64,000 nt of DNA from Pseudomonas sp. SID14000 (GCF_002165135.1 NZ_NFZQ01000001.1:372001-436000); one strand, 5' to 3'; shown: positions 1 to 10,226, counted from the first letter of the stretch. Notes: generated by a model from the letters alone, not told the origin. A program made the numbers and translations.

Positions 1-844
1 GTTGCTGCGCGGCAAGACCGTGTGCAACGTGTTCTTCGAGAACTCCACCCGTACCCGTACCACCTTCGAACTGGCGGCCCAGCGCCTGTCGGCCGATGTG
101 ATCAGCCTGAACGTGTCGACCTCCTCGACCAGCAAGGGCGAGACCCTGTTCGACACCCTGCGCAACCTCGAAGCCATGGCCGCCGACATGTTCGTGGTGC
201 GCCACTCCGACTCCGGGGCCGCGCACTTCATCGCCGAGCACGTGTGCCCGGAAGTTGCCGTGATCAACGGCGGTGACGGCCGCCACGCGCACCCGACCCA
301 GGGCATGCTCGACATGCTCACCATCCGCCGCCACAAGGGCAGCTTCGAGAACCTGTCGGTCGCCATCGTCGGCGACATCCTGCACTCACGCGTAGCCCGC
401 TCCGACATGCTGGCGCTCAAAGCGCTGGGCTGCCCGGACATCCGCGTGGTCGGCCCGAAAACCCTGATCCCGATCGGTATCGAGCAGTACGGTGTGAAGG
501 TGTACACCGACCTCGCCGAAGGCCTGAAGGACGTCGACGTGGTGATCATGCTGCGCCTGCAGCGTGAGCGCATGGCCGGCGGCCTGCTGCCCAGCGAAGG
601 CGAGTTCTACCGCCTGTTCGGCCTGACCACCGCGCGCCTGGCCGGGGCCAAGCCCGATGCCATCGTCATGCACCCGGGCCCGATCAACCGTGGCGTGGAA
701 ATCGAGTCGGCGGTGGCCGACGGCAAGCACTCGGTGATCCTCAACCAGGTCACCTACGGCATCGCCGTGCGCATGGCCGTGCTGTCCATGGCCATGAGCG
801 GGCAGAACGCGCAACGTCAATTCGACCAGGAGAACGCCCAGTGA
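1..844 (+). CDS. pyrB: Aspartate carbamoyltransferase, catalytic subunit (5' end missing)
   Basis: Catalyses carbamoyl phosphate plus aspartate to carbamoyl aspartate, the committed step of pyrimidine synthesis. The carbamoyl-phosphate loop STRTRTTFE and the motif [10 protein letters not shown] are both visible. The frame is open from the first base of the window. Pseudomonas PyrB is about 334 residues and only about 280 are present, so roughly 50 N-terminal residues lie upstream; the TTG at base 2 is an internal codon. The stop overlaps the GTG start of pyrC' by four bases. This fits the known Pseudomonas dodecamer, in which PyrB needs PyrC' for assembly. Confidence 0.97.
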   Translation, partial: LLRGKTVCNVFFENSTRTRTTFELAAQRLSADVISLNVSTSSTSKGETLFDTLRNLEAMAADMFVVRHSDSGAAHFIAEHVCPEVAVINGGDGRHAHPTQGMLDMLTIRRHKGSFENLSVAIVGDILHSRVARSDMLALKALGCPDIRVVGPKTLIPIGIEQYGVKVYTDLAEGLKDVDVVIMLRLQRERMAGGLLPSEGEFYRLFGLTTARLAGAKPDAIVMHPGPINRGVEIESAVADGKHSVILNQVTYGIAVRMAVLSMAMSGQNAQRQFDQENAQ

Positions 845-2112
845 CCATCAGTATTCTCGGCGCCCGGGTCATCGACCCCAACAGCGGCCTGGACCAGGTC
901 ACCGACCTGCACCTGGACGGTGGCCGCATTGCCGCTATCGGCACCGCCCCGGCCGGGTTCAGCGCCACCCGCACGATCCAGGCCGATGGCCTGGTCGCCG
1001 CACCCGGTCTGGTCGACCTCGGCGTGTCCCTGCGCGAGCCGGGCTACAGCCGCAAAGGCAACATCGCCAGTGAAACCCGCGCCGCCGTTGCCGGCGGTGT
1101 CACCAGCCTTTGCTGCCCGCCGCAGACCAAGCCAGTGCTGGACACCTCGGCCGTGGCCGAACTGATCCTCGACCGCGCCCGCGAGGCCGCCAACAGCAAG
1201 GTCTACCCGATCGGCGCCCTGACCAAGGGCCTGGAAGGCGAGCAGCTGGCCGAGCTGGTGGCCCTGCGCGACACAGGCTGTGTGGCCTTCGGCAATGGCC
1301 TGAAGGAAATCCCCAACAACCGTACCCTGGCCCGCGCCCTGGAATACGCCGCCACCTTCGACCTGACCGTGGTGTTCCACTCCCAGGACCGCGACCTGGC
1401 CCACGGCGGCCTGGCCCACGAAGGTGCCATGGCCAGCTTCCTCGGCCTGCCGGGCATCCCGGAAACCGCCGAGACCGTGGCCCTGGCGCGCAACCTGCTG
1501 CTGGTGGAACAGACCGGCGTGCGCGCGCACTTCACCCAGATCACCAGCGCCCGCGGCGCACGACTGATCGAACAGGCCCAGCAGCTTGGCCTGCCGGTTA
1601 CCGCCGACGTGGCGCTGTACCAGCTGATCCTCACCGACGAATCGCTGCGTGAGTTCTCCAGCCTGTACCACGTGCAACCACCGCTGCGTACCACCGCCGA
1701 CCGTGACGGCCTGCGTGCGGCAGTGAAGTCGGGGGTGATCCAGGCGATCTCCAGTCACCACCAGCCGCACGAGCGCGACGCCAAGCTGGCCCCGTTCGGC
1801 GCCACCGAGCCTGGCATCAGCAGCGTCGAACTGCTGCTGCCGCTGGCCATGACCCTGGTTCAGGACGGCCTGCTCGACCTGCCAACCCTGCTGGCCCGCC
1901 TGAGCAGCGGCCCGGCGGCGGCCCTGCGCCTGCCGGCCGGCGAGCTGAAAGCGGGTGGCGCGGCCGACCTGGTGCTGTTCGACCCGCAAGCCTCGACCGT
2001 GGCCGGCGAGCAATGGTTCTCGCGCGGCGAGAACTGCCCGTTCATCGGCCACTGCCTGCCGGGTGCGGTACGTTATACCTTGGTCGATGGGCACGTCTGC
2101 CACGAGGCCTGA
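841..2112 (+). CDS. pyrC': Dihydroorotase-like PyrC', non-catalytic ATCase partner
   Basis: A 423-residue protein of the dihydroorotase/amidohydrolase family, starting with GTG inside the end of pyrB. Active dihydroorotases carry DxHxH before LRxPG near the N-terminus. Here the stretch is [11 protein letters not shown] (residues 58-68), so the two zinc-binding histidines are replaced by Gly61 and Ser63. In P. putida and P. aeruginosa the pyrB-linked PyrC' is known to be inactive and to serve as a structural subunit of aspartate transcarbamoylase, while other pyrC genes supply dihydroorotase. The sequence supports that role and translational coupling to pyrB. Confidence 0.93.
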   Translation: MTISILGARVIDPNSGLDQVTDLHLDGGRIAAIGTAPAGFSATRTIQADGLVAAPGLVDLGVSLREPGYSRKGNIASETRAAVAGGVTSLCCPPQTKPVLDTSAVAELILDRAREAANSKVYPIGALTKGLEGEQLAELVALRDTGCVAFGNGLKEIPNNRTLARALEYAATFDLTVVFHSQDRDLAHGGLAHEGAMASFLGLPGIPETAETVALARNLLLVEQTGVRAHFTQITSARGARLIEQAQQLGLPVTADVALYQLILTDESLREFSSLYHVQPPLRTTADRDGLRAAVKSGVIQAISSHHQPHERDAKLAPFGATEPGISSVELLLPLAMTLVQDGLLDLPTLLARLSSGPAAALRLPAGELKAGGAADLVLFDPQASTVAGEQWFSRGENCPFIGHCLPGAVRYTLVDGHVCHEA

Positions 2113-2120
2113 GTAACCCC

Positions 2121-2236
2121 TGTGGGAGCGGCCTTGTATCGCGATAGGGCCGCAAAGCGGCCCCAGCAATCTATGCATGATGCCGAGAACCTGGGGCCGC
2201 TGCGCGGCCCTTTCGCGACGCAAGGCCGCTCCCACA
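2121..2236. repeat. Inverted REP-like pair, GGAGCGGCCTTG family
   Basis: Two copies of a GC-rich palindromic unit face each other: TGTGGGAGCGGCCTTG at the left and CAAGGCCGCTCCCACA at the right, with GGGCCGC...GCGGCCC cores inside. It fills the gap between pyrC' and hslV. The sequence differs from the commoner GGGTAAACCCGCTCCCAC REP elsewhere in the window. Confidence 0.8.
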
Positions 2237-2357
2237 TTGACCGCGTACAACCTTGAGCCTGCACCGACCATTCATCCCCCACGGTTGAAATCCTTCCCCC
2301 CACCCCCATATGAGTCTGCATCAGGCACTTTCGCCCCGCTGCGTGGAGACTCTCCCC

Positions 2358-2888
2358 TTGACCACCATCGTTTCTGTCCGCCGTAACGGCAAAGTCGTCA
2401 TGGGCGGCGACGGCCAGGTATCCCTCGGCAACACCGTGATGAAAGGCAACGCCAAGAAGGTGCGCCGCCTGTACCACGGCCAGGTCATCGCGGGCTTCGC
2501 CGGCGCCACCGCCGATGCGTTCACCCTGTTCGAGCGCTTTGAAGGCCAGCTTGAGAAACATCAGGGCCACCTGGTCCGCGCCGCCGTGGAGCTGGCCAAG
2601 GAATGGCGTACCGACCGTTCCCTGAGCCGCCTGGAAGCCATGCTGGCCGTGGCCAACAAGGACGCCTCCCTGATCATCACCGGCAACGGCGACGTGGTAG
2701 AACCCGAAGACGGCCTGATCGCCATGGGTTCCGGCGGCGCCTACGCCCAGGCCGCTGCCCGCGCCCTGCTGGACAAGACCGACCTCTCGGCCCGTGAAAT
2801 CGCCGAGACCGCCCTGAACATCGCCGGCGACATCTGCGTGTTCACCAACCACAACCTGACCATCGAGGAGCAGGACCTGGCCGAATAA
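2358..2888 (+). CDS. hslV: ATP-dependent protease subunit HslV
   Basis: Threonine peptidase of the HslUV (ClpQY) proteasome-like complex. The start is placed at a TTG at 2358, nine bases after GGAG (2345-2348). This gives 176 residues, the normal family length, and puts the catalytic threonines directly after the initiator Met ([19 protein letters not shown]), as required for the mature N-terminal Thr1 nucleophile. An upstream ATG at 2310 is in frame but would bury Thr1 under an unneeded extension. The hslU gene follows after 74 bases. Confidence 0.96.
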   Translation: MTTIVSVRRNGKVVMGGDGQVSLGNTVMKGNAKKVRRLYHGQVIAGFAGATADAFTLFERFEGQLEKHQGHLVRAAVELAKEWRTDRSLSRLEAMLAVANKDASLIITGNGDVVEPEDGLIAMGSGGAYAQAAARALLDKTDLSAREIAETALNIAGDICVFTNHNLTIEEQDLAE

Positions 2889-2962
2889 TCAGTTGTTCTG
2901 GCGCCCCGCTGCGAGCGGGACTTTTCCACGCTGATTCATTCCGCCCGAGGACCATTTTCATC

Positions 2963-4306
2963 ATGTCCATGACCCCCCGCGAGATCGTCCACGAACTCAA
3001 CCGCCACATCATCGGCCAGGACGACGCCAAGCGCGCCGTGGCCATTGCCCTGCGCAACCGCTGGCGGCGCATGCAGCTCCCCGCCGAGCTGCGTGCCGAA
3101 GTGACCCCGAAGAACATCCTGATGATCGGCCCTACCGGCGTCGGCAAGACCGAAATCGCCCGCCGCCTGGCCAAGCTGGCCAACGCGCCGTTCCTCAAGG
3201 TCGAGGCCACCAAGTTCACCGAAGTGGGCTACGTGGGCCGCGACGTCGAGTCGATCATCCGCGACCTGGCCGATGCCGCGCTGAAGATGCTGCGTGAGCA
3301 AGAGATCATCCGCGTGCGCCACCGCGCCGAAGACGCCGCCGAAGACCGCATCCTCGACGCCCTGCTGCCGCAGGCGCGGGTCAGCAGCTTCGCCGAGGAG
3401 GCCGCACAGACCAGCACCGACTCCAACACCCGTCAGCTGTTCCGCAAGCGCCTGCGCGAAGGCCAGCTGGACGACAAGGAAATCGAGATCGAAGTGGCCG
3501 ATGCCGTGGGCGTGGAAATTGCCGCCCCGCCCGGCATGGAAGAAATGACCAACCAGCTGCAGAGCCTGTTCGCCAACATGGGCAAAGGCAAGCGCAAGGC
3601 GCGCAAGCTGAAGGTGAAAGAAGCGCTGAAGATGGTTCGCGATGAAGAAGCGAGCCGCCTGGTCAACGAGGAAGAGCTCAAGGCCAAGGCCCTGGAAGCG
3701 GTCGAGCAGCACGGCATCGTGTTCATCGACGAAATCGACAAGGTTGCCAAGCGTGGCAACGTTGGCGGCGCCGACGTGTCCCGTGAAGGCGTGCAGCGCG
3801 ACCTGCTGCCGCTGATCGAAGGCTGCACCGTCAACACCAAGCTGGGCATGGTCAAGACCGATCACATCCTGTTCATTGCCTCGGGTGCGTTCCACCTGAG
3901 CAAGCCGAGCGACCTGGTGCCGGAGCTGCAAGGCCGCTTGCCGATCCGCGTAGAGCTCAAGGCCCTGACGCCGGAGGACTTCGAGCGCATCCTGCAGGAG
4001 CCGCACGCGTCGCTGACCGAACAGTACCAGGCCCTGCTCAAGACCGAAGGCCTGAACATCGAGTTCCTGGCCGACGGCATCAAGCGCCTGGCCGAGATTG
4101 CCTACCAGGTCAACGAGAAAACCGAGAACATCGGTGCCCGCCGCCTGCACACCCTGCTCGAGCGTTTGCTCGAAGAGGTGTCGTTCAGTGCTGGCGACCT
4201 GGCCAGCACCCATGACGAAGCGCCGATCCAGATCGACGCGGCGTATGTGAACAGCCACCTGGGTGAGCTGGCGCAGAACGAAGACCTGTCGCGCTACATC
4301 CTGTAA
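2963..4306 (+). CDS. hslU: HslUV ATPase subunit HslU
   Basis: AAA+ unfoldase that feeds substrates into HslV. The 447 residues include Walker A GPTGVGKT (56-63), Walker B IVFIDEID, and the C-terminal end LSRYIL, which in this family inserts into HslV to activate it. The charged central region, about residues 100-240, is the intermediate domain. Length and order match an ordinary HslU, and it is probably co-transcribed with hslV. A palindrome, GGGGCCGCTTTGCGGCCCC, follows the stop at about 4315-4333. Confidence 0.97.
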   Translation: MSMTPREIVHELNRHIIGQDDAKRAVAIALRNRWRRMQLPAELRAEVTPKNILMIGPTGVGKTEIARRLAKLANAPFLKVEATKFTEVGYVGRDVESIIRDLADAALKMLREQEIIRVRHRAEDAAEDRILDALLPQARVSSFAEEAAQTSTDSNTRQLFRKRLREGQLDDKEIEIEVADAVGVEIAAPPGMEEMTNQLQSLFANMGKGKRKARKLKVKEALKMVRDEEASRLVNEEELKAKALEAVEQHGIVFIDEIDKVAKRGNVGGADVSREGVQRDLLPLIEGCTVNTKLGMVKTDHILFIASGAFHLSKPSDLVPELQGRLPIRVELKALTPEDFERILQEPHASLTEQYQALLKTEGLNIEFLADGIKRLAEIAYQVNEKTENIGARRLHTLLERLLEEVSFSAGDLASTHDEAPIQIDAAYVNSHLGELAQNEDLSRYIL

Positions 4307-4394
4307 GACCGCACGGGGCCGCTTTGCGGCCCCCTTGCACAATGGCCCGAATCTCCCGAAGCTGTGCACTATCAGCTCCCGAGAGATTCCAGCC

Positions 4395-4772
4395 ATGGCC
4401 CGCCTGCCCACCGCCATCAACCTGCACAAAGCCTCGAAAACCCTCAGCCTTACCTACGCCCCCGGCGAGGTCTACCACCTGCCCGCCGAATTCCTGCGCG
4501 TGCATTCCCCCTCCGCCGAGGTCCAGGGCCACGGCAACCCCATCCTGCAGTTCGGCAAGATCAACGTCGGCCTCATCGGCCTGGAACCTGCCGGCCAATA
4601 TGCACTGAAACTGACCTTCGACGACGGCCATGACAGCGGCTTGTTCACCTGGGAATACCTCGAACAGCTGTGCCTGCGTCAGGATCAACTGTGGGCAGAG
4701 TACCTCGACGAACTGCACAAGGCCGGAAAGTCCCGCGACCCCGCCGAGTCGGTGGTTAAACTCATGCTCTAG
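4395..4772 (+). CDS. DUF971 (gamma-butyrobetaine hydroxylase N-terminal-like) protein
   Basis: A 125-residue single-domain protein beginning MARLPTAINLHKASK. The pattern of short beta strands with FDDGHDSGLFTWEYL is typical of the DUF971 fold, found as the N-terminal domain of gamma-butyrobetaine hydroxylases and as a stand-alone small protein in proteobacteria. The stand-alone form commonly follows hslVU, as here. No catalytic residues can be named, and its function is unknown. An in-frame extension to 4263 would overlap hslU and has no family support. Confidence 0.85.
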   Translation: MARLPTAINLHKASKTLSLTYAPGEVYHLPAEFLRVHSPSAEVQGHGNPILQFGKINVGLIGLEPAGQYALKLTFDDGHDSGLFTWEYLEQLCLRQDQLWAEYLDELHKAGKSRDPAESVVKLML

Positions 4773-4831
4773 CGCAAGGCCTGCGGGGTTTAGAGCGCAT
4801 TTTCTAAAATCATCTGTTTGAATGCCTTACA

Positions 4832-4853
4832 GACAGCCCAGTGACGGGCTGTC
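4832..4853 (+). terminator. Hairpin after the hslVU-DUF971 genes
   Basis: An eight-base-pair stem, GACAGCCC / GGGCTGTC, with a six-base loop lies 60 bases after the DUF971 stop. It has no strong U tract, so termination is only probable. The rest of the gap up to phaC1 (4854-5041) should hold the phaC1 promoter; I could not assign convincing -35/-10 boxes. Confidence 0.45.
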
Positions 4854-5041
4854 TTGCGCATTACATGAAAGTCGGGTAACCAATGGGGGGTGGCAAGTTC
4901 CCTGCATCAAATTGCAGGTAGTCAGAACCCTCGCAGCACCGCTGTTCCTTATCACTGGTAACCCGAGTAGCAGTACCGGGCTCAGCACTGTGCACCCGCC
5001 ACAGCAACCGGTACTCGTCTCAGGACAACGGAGCGTCGTAG

Positions 5042-6721
5042 ATGAGTAACAAGAACAACGATGAGCTGCAGCGGCAGGCCTCGGAAAACACCCTGGGGCT
5101 GAACCCGGTCATCGGTATCCGTCGCAAGGACCTGTTGAGCTCGGCACGCACCGTGCTGCGCCAGGCCGTGCGCCAACCGCTGCACAGCGCCAAGCATGTG
5201 GCCCACTTTGGCCTGGAACTGAAGAACGTACTGCTGGGTAAGTCCAGCCTTGCCCCGGAAAGCGACGACCGTCGCTTCAATGATCCGGCCTGGAGCAACA
5301 ACCCGCTTTACCGCCGCTACCTGCAAACCTACCTGGCCTGGCGCAAAGAGCTGCAGGACTGGATCGGCAGCAGCGACCTGTCACCTCAGGACATCAGTCG
5401 CGGCCAGTTCGTCATCAACCTGATGACCGAAGCCATGGCACCGACCAACACCCTGTCCAACCCGGCAGCGGTCAAACGCTTCTTCGAAACCGGCGGCAAG
5501 AGCCTGCTCGATGGCCTGTCCAACCTGGCCAAGGACCTGGTCAACAATGGCGGCATGCCCAGCCAGGTGAACATGGACGCCTTCGAGGTGGGCAAGAACC
5601 TGGGCACCAGCGAAGGTGCCGTGGTGTACCGCAACGATGTGCTGGAGCTGATCCAGTACAGCCCCATCACCGAGCAGGTGCATGCCCGCCCGCTGCTGGT
5701 GGTGCCGCCGCAGATCAACAAGTTCTACGTGTTCGACCTGAGCCCGGAAAAGAGCCTGGCGCGCTACTGCCTGCGCTCGCAGCAGCAAACCTTCATCATC
5801 AGCTGGCGTAACCCGACCAAAGCCCAGCGCGAATGGGGCCTGTCCACCTACATCGATGCGCTCAAGGAAGCGGTCGACGCGGTGCTGGCGATTACCGGCA
5901 GCAAGGACCTGAACATGCTCGGTGCCTGCTCCGGCGGCATCACCTGCACCGCGTTGGTGGGCCACTATGCCGCCCTCGGGGAGAACAAGGTCCATGCCCT
6001 GACCCTGCTGGTCAGCGTGCTGGACACCACCATGGACAACCAGGTCGCGCTGTTCGTCGACGAGCAGACCCTGGAGGCCGCCAAGCGCCACTCCTACCAG
6101 GCCGGCGTGCTCGAAGGCAGCGAGATGGCCAAGGTGTTCGCCTGGATGCGCCCCAACGACCTGATCTGGAACTACTGGGTCAACAACTACCTGCTCGGCA
6201 ACGAGCCGCCGGTGTTCGACATCCTGTTCTGGAACAACGACACCACGCGCCTGCCGGCCGCCTTCCACGGCGACCTGATCGAAATGTTCAAGAGCAACCC
6301 GCTGACCCGCCCGGACGCCCTGGAAGTGTGCGGTACGCCGATCGACCTGAAGAAAGTGCAGTGCGACATCTTCAGCGTTGCTGGCACCGCCGACCACATC
6401 ACCCCATGGCAGTCGTGCTATCGCTCGGCGCACCTGTTCGGCGGCAAGATCGAGTTCGTGCTGTCCAACAGCGGCCATATCCAGAGCATCCTCAACCCGC
6501 CAGGCAACCCCAAGGCACGCTTCATGACCGGTGCCGATCGCCCGGGTGACCCGGTGGCCTGGCAGGAAAACGCAACCAAGCATGCCGACTCCTGGTGGCT
6601 GCACTGGCAAAGCTGGCTGGGCGAACGTGCCGGCGAGCTGAAAAAGGCACCGACCCGTCTGGGCAACCGAGCCTATGCCGCCGGCGAAGCCGCCCCGGGC
6701 ACCTACGTTCACGAGCGTTGA
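5042..6721 (+). CDS. phaC1: Class II poly(3-hydroxyalkanoate) synthase 1
   Basis: Polymerises medium-chain (R)-3-hydroxyacyl-CoA into PHA at the granule surface. It has 559 residues, the standard length. The lipase-like box GACSGG places the nucleophile at Cys296, with Asp451 (GTADHITPW) and His479 (NSGHIQS) completing the known triad. GGAG lies shortly upstream of the ATG. It heads the phaC1-phaZ-phaC2-phaD cluster. The first codons contain AACAAGAACAAC, matching the Crc/Hfq target pattern; phaC1 is a known Crc-controlled gene in P. putida. Confidence 0.98.
   Translation: MSNKNNDELQRQASENTLGLNPVIGIRRKDLLSSARTVLRQAVRQPLHSAKHVAHFGLELKNVLLGKSSLAPESDDRRFNDPAWSNNPLYRRYLQTYLAWRKELQDWIGSSDLSPQDISRGQFVINLMTEAMAPTNTLSNPAAVKRFFETGGKSLLDGLSNLAKDLVNNGGMPSQVNMDAFEVGKNLGTSEGAVVYRNDVLELIQYSPITEQVHARPLLVVPPQINKFYVFDLSPEKSLARYCLRSQQQTFIISWRNPTKAQREWGLSTYIDALKEAVDAVLAITGSKDLNMLGACSGGITCTALVGHYAALGENKVHALTLLVSVLDTTMDNQVALFVDEQTLEAAKRHSYQAGVLEGSEMAKVFAWMRPNDLIWNYWVNNYLLGNEPPVFDILFWNNDTTRLPAAFHGDLIEMFKSNPLTRPDALEVCGTPIDLKKVQCDIFSVAGTADHITPWQSCYRSAHLFGGKIEFVLSNSGHIQSILNPPGNPKARFMTGADRPGDPVAWQENATKHADSWWLHWQSWLGERAGELKKAPTRLGNRAYAAGEAAPGTYVHER
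5048..5059 (+). promoter_or_regulatory. Candidate Crc/Hfq CA-motif at the phaC1 start
   Basis: AACAAGAACAAC begins at the third codon of phaC1 and contains the AAnAAnAA pattern bound by Hfq with Crc in Pseudomonas. Its position over the initiation region would block translation under catabolite repression. The motif is seen directly; the role is inferred from published Crc control of PHA synthesis. Confidence 0.6.
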
Positions 6722-6782
6722 GCTGCAGCGCCGTGGCCCCTGCGGGGTGCCACGGTGTTCATTTCACCCAAGAGTCACGTGC

Positions 6783-7634
6783 ATGCCGCAACCCTATATC
6801 TTCAGGACCGTCGAGCTGGATAACCAGTCCATCCGCACCGCCGTCCGCCCGGGCAAGCCGCACCTGACGCCGCTGCTGATCTTCAACGGCATCGGCGCCA
6901 ACCTGGAGCTGGTATTTCCATTCATCGAAGCACTGGACCCGGACCTGGAAGTCATCGCCTTCGACGTACCCGGGGTTGGCGGCTCGTCCACGCCACGCCA
7001 CCCCTACCGCTTCCCCGGGCTGGCCAGACTGACGGCACGGATGCTCGACTACCTCGACTACGGCCAGGTGAATGCCATCGGCGTGTCCTGGGGCGGCGCC
7101 CTGGCCCAGCAGTTCGCCCACGATTACCCCGAGCGCTGCAAGAAGCTGGTACTGGCCGCCACTGCCGCCGGTGCGGTGATGGTGCCGGGCAAGCCCAAGG
7201 TGCTGTGGATGATGGCCAGCCCACGGCGCTACGTGCAGCCGTCGCATGTAATCCGCATTGCGCCGACGATCTATGGCGGCGGCTTCCGGCGGGACCCGGA
7301 CCTGGCCATGCAGCATGCCGCCAAGGTGCGCTCCGGCGGCAAGATGGGCTACTACTGGCAGCTGTTCGCCGGGCTTGGCTGGACCAGCATCCACTGGCTG
7401 CACAAGATCCAGCAGCCAACCCTGGTGCTGGCCGGCGACGACGATCCGCTGATTCCGCTGATCAACATGCGCCTGCTGGCCTGGCGGATTCCCAATGCCC
7501 AGCTACACATTATCGACGACGGCCATCTTTTCCTGATCACCCGGGCCGAGGCTGTCGCCCCGATCATCATGAAGTTCCTCCAACAAGAACGACAGCGCGC
7601 CGTCATGCACCCTCGCCCGGCTTCAGGTGTGTGA
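6783..7634 (+). CDS. phaZ: Intracellular medium-chain PHA depolymerase
   Basis: A granule-bound alpha/beta hydrolase that releases 3-hydroxyalkanoic acids from PHA. The 283 residues include the nucleophile elbow GVSWGG with Ser102, matching the residue numbering of characterised P. putida PhaZ, and a late IDDGHLFLI supplying the histidine. It lies between phaC1 and phaC2, giving a synthesis/turnover pair on one transcript. The start at 6783 is preferred over the in-frame 6675, which overlaps phaC1. Confidence 0.96.
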   Translation: MPQPYIFRTVELDNQSIRTAVRPGKPHLTPLLIFNGIGANLELVFPFIEALDPDLEVIAFDVPGVGGSSTPRHPYRFPGLARLTARMLDYLDYGQVNAIGVSWGGALAQQFAHDYPERCKKLVLAATAAGAVMVPGKPKVLWMMASPRRYVQPSHVIRIAPTIYGGGFRRDPDLAMQHAAKVRSGGKMGYYWQLFAGLGWTSIHWLHKIQQPTLVLAGDDDPLIPLINMRLLAWRIPNAQLHIIDDGHLFLITRAEAVAPIIMKFLQQERQRAVMHPRPASGV

Positions 7635-7650
7635 GGGCGATTTGGGGCCC

Positions 7651-7736
7651 TGTGGGAGCGGGTTCACCCGCGAAGAATCCAGCCCGGTGTATGGCACCGG
7701 CTTCGCCGGTGTTCGCGGGTGAACCCGCTCCCACAG
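7651..7736. repeat. Inverted REP pair between phaZ and phaC2
   Basis: TGTGGGAGCGGGTTCACCCG at the left is mirrored by CGGGTGAACCCGCTCCCACA at the right. The spacer holds its own hairpin, CACCGGCTTCGCCGGTG. This is a typical Pseudomonas REP doublet in an intra-operon gap and could affect mRNA stability. Confidence 0.88.
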
Positions 7737-7802
7737 AGACCCTGCTGGATCAGTGAGTATGTTCAGTCATGAGGCACCAGGTCAGGACGAGGGAGTGTTG
7801 CC

Positions 7803-9485
7803 ATGAAAGACAAACCGGCCAAAGGAACGCCAACGCTTCCCGCCACCAGCATGAATGTGCAGAACGCCATCCTCGGCCTGCGCGGCCGTGACCTGATTTC
7901 CACGCTGCGCAACGTCAGCCGCCAAAGCCTGCGCCACCCGCTGCACACCGCCCATCACCTGTTGGCGCTGGGTGGCCAGCTGGGCCGGGTTATGCTGGGT
8001 GATACACCGTATCAGCCAAACCCGCGCGATCCGCGCTTCAACGACCCGACATGGAGCCAGAACCCGTTCTACCGGCGTGGCTTGCAGGCCTACCTGGCCT
8101 GGCAGAAGCAGACCCGCCTGTGGATCGAGGAAAGCCACCTGGACGATGATGACCGGGCCCGTGCGCACTTCCTGTTCAACCTGATCAACGATGCCCTGGC
8201 GCCGAGCAACTCGCTGCTCAACCCACTGGCGGTCAAGGAACTGTTCAACAGCGGCGGCCAGAGCCTGGTACGCGGCGTGGCCCACCTGCTCGATGACCTG
8301 CGCCACAACAACGGCCTGCCACGCCAGGTGGACGAGCGCGCTTTCGAAGTGGGTGGCAACCTGGCCGCGACTGCAGGCGCCGTGGTGTTCCGCAACGAGC
8401 TGCTGGAGCTGATCCAGTACAAGCCGATGAGCGAAAAACAGCACGCCCGGCCACTGCTGGTGGTGCCGCCACAGATCAACAAGTTCTACATCTTCGACCT
8501 CAGCCCGACCAACAGCTTCGTCCAGTACATGCTCAAGAGCGGCCTGCAGGTATTCATGGTCAGCTGGCGCAACCCCGACCCGCGCCACCGCGAGTGGGGC
8601 CTGTCCAGCTATGTGCAGGCCCTGGAAGAAGCGCTTAACGCCTGCCGTAGCATCAGCGGCAACCGCGACCCCAACCTGATGGGCGCCTGCGCCGGCGGCC
8701 TGACCATGGCCGCGTTGCAGGGCCACCTGCAGGCCAAGCACCAACTGCGCCGGGTGCGCAGTGCCACCTACCTGGTCAGCCTGCTGGACAGCAAGTTCGA
8801 AAGCCCAGCCAGCCTGTTCGCCGACGAGCAAACCATCGAGGCCGCCAAGCGCCGCTCCTACCAGCGTGGTGTGCTGGATGGCGCCGAGGTGGCGCGGATC
8901 TTTGCCTGGATGCGGCCCAACGACCTGATCTGGAACTACTGGGTCAACAACTACCTGCTCGGCAAGACACCACCGGCCTTCGACATCCTTTACTGGAACG
9001 CCGACAGCACGCGCCTGCCCGCCGCGCTGCATGGCGACCTGCTGGACTTCTTCAAGCACAACCCGCTGACCCACCCCGCCGGCCTGGAGGTATGCGGCAC
9101 CCCCATCGACCTGCAGAAGGTCGAGCTGGACAGCTTCACCGTGGCCGGCAGCAACGACCACATCACCCCGTGGGACGCGGTGTACCGCTCGGCCTTGCTG
9201 CTGGGGGGCGACCGGCGCTTCGTGCTGGCCAATAGCGGGCACATCCAGAGCATCATCAACCCGCCCGGCAACCCCAAGGCCTACTACCTGGCCAACCCCA
9301 AACTGTCCAGCGACCCGCGCGCCTGGTTCCACGACGCCAAGCGCAGCGAAGGCAGCTGGTGGCCGTTGTGGCTGGAGTGGATCACCCCGCGCTCCGGCCC
9401 GCTCAAGGCACCGCGCAGCGAGCTGGGCAATACCACCTACCCACCGCTGGGCCCAGCGCCGGGTACTTACGTGCTGACCCGATGA
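7803..9485 (+). CDS. phaC2: Class II poly(3-hydroxyalkanoate) synthase 2
   Basis: A second PHA synthase, 560 residues, clearly paralogous to phaC1 along its whole length. The catalytic box reads GACAGG with Cys296. The aspartate is in SNDHITPW and the histidine in NSGHIQS, so all triad residues are kept. The PhaC1/PhaC2 pair flanking phaZ is characteristic of medium-chain PHA-producing pseudomonads. The phaD start follows after 13 bases. Confidence 0.97.
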   Translation: MKDKPAKGTPTLPATSMNVQNAILGLRGRDLISTLRNVSRQSLRHPLHTAHHLLALGGQLGRVMLGDTPYQPNPRDPRFNDPTWSQNPFYRRGLQAYLAWQKQTRLWIEESHLDDDDRARAHFLFNLINDALAPSNSLLNPLAVKELFNSGGQSLVRGVAHLLDDLRHNNGLPRQVDERAFEVGGNLAATAGAVVFRNELLELIQYKPMSEKQHARPLLVVPPQINKFYIFDLSPTNSFVQYMLKSGLQVFMVSWRNPDPRHREWGLSSYVQALEEALNACRSISGNRDPNLMGACAGGLTMAALQGHLQAKHQLRRVRSATYLVSLLDSKFESPASLFADEQTIEAAKRRSYQRGVLDGAEVARIFAWMRPNDLIWNYWVNNYLLGKTPPAFDILYWNADSTRLPAALHGDLLDFFKHNPLTHPAGLEVCGTPIDLQKVELDSFTVAGSNDHITPWDAVYRSALLLGGDRRFVLANSGHIQSIINPPGNPKAYYLANPKLSSDPRAWFHDAKRSEGSWWPLWLEWITPRSGPLKAPRSELGNTTYPPLGPAPGTYVLTR

Positions 9486-9498
9486 GCATGCCGACTGG

Positions 9499-10113
9499 AT
9501 GAAGACTCGCGACCGTATCCTCGAATGCGCCCTGCAACTGTTCAACCAGCAGGGCGAACCGAACGTATCCACCCTGGAAATTGCCAACGAACTGGGTATC
9601 AGCCCCGGCAACCTTTACTACCACTTCCACGGCAAGGAGCCGTTGGTGCTGGGGCTGTTCGAGCGCTTTGAAGAAGCGCTGATGCCGTTACTCGACCCGC
9701 CGCTGGAGGTACGCCTGGACGCCGAGGATTACTGGCTGTTCCTGCACCTGATCGTCGAACGCATGGCGCAATACCGCTTCCTGTTCCAGGACCTGTCGAA
9801 CCTGACCGGGCGCCTGCCCAAACTGGCCCGCGGCATGCGCGGCCTGATCAACGCGCTCAAACGCACGCTGGCGGCATTGCTGGCCAGTCTCAAGGGCCAG
9901 GGGCTGGTGGAGAGCGATACCCAGGCGCTGGGGCAACTGGTGGAGCAGATCACCCTGACGCTGATGTTCTCGCTGGATTACCAGCGGGTGCTGGGGCGTG
10001 AGGGGGATGTAGGGATTGTGGTGTACCAGGTGATGATGCTGGTGGCGCCGCATCTGCAGGCCCAGGCACGGGGGGCGGCGGAGCAGTTGGCGGTGCGGTA
10101 TCTGGAGGGGTAG
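9499..10113 (+). CDS. phaD: TetR-family PHA regulator PhaD
   Basis: A 204-residue TetR-type protein with an N-terminal helix-turn-helix (about residues 1-50; NELGISPGNLYYHFHGK is the recognition part) and a ligand domain rich in aromatic and leucine residues. In P. putida, PhaD is an activator of the phaC1 and phaI promoters and is thought to sense an acyl-CoA intermediate. It closes the phaC1-phaZ-phaC2 cluster. Confidence 0.95.
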   Translation: MKTRDRILECALQLFNQQGEPNVSTLEIANELGISPGNLYYHFHGKEPLVLGLFERFEEALMPLLDPPLEVRLDAEDYWLFLHLIVERMAQYRFLFQDLSNLTGRLPKLARGMRGLINALKRTLAALLASLKGQGLVESDTQALGQLVEQITLTLMFSLDYQRVLGREGDVGIVVYQVMMLVAPHLQAQARGAAEQLAVRYLEG

Positions 10114-10146
10114 GCCTGACAGGAATGTACTGCAGCAGCCGACGCA

Positions 10147-10213
10147 TTCGCGGGTGAACCCGCTCCCACAGGGTACGGTGCAGTACCTGTGGGAGCGGGT
10201 TTACCCGCGAAGA
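10147..10213. repeat. REP pair between phaD and phaF
   Basis: TTCGCGGGTGAACCCGCTCCCACAG-type unit and its inverse (CTGTGGGAGCGGGTTTACCC) separated by about 17 bases. It lies in the convergent gap between the two pha transcripts and may serve as a boundary; no U-rich terminator tail is seen. Confidence 0.88.
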
Positions 10214-10226
10214 AGGCGACGCGGTA

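Noticed and set aside
4854..5041. Defined sigma-70 promoter for phaC1
   Set aside because: Several weak TTGnnn/TAnnnT pairs can be drawn but none has good spacing and both boxes, so no call was made.
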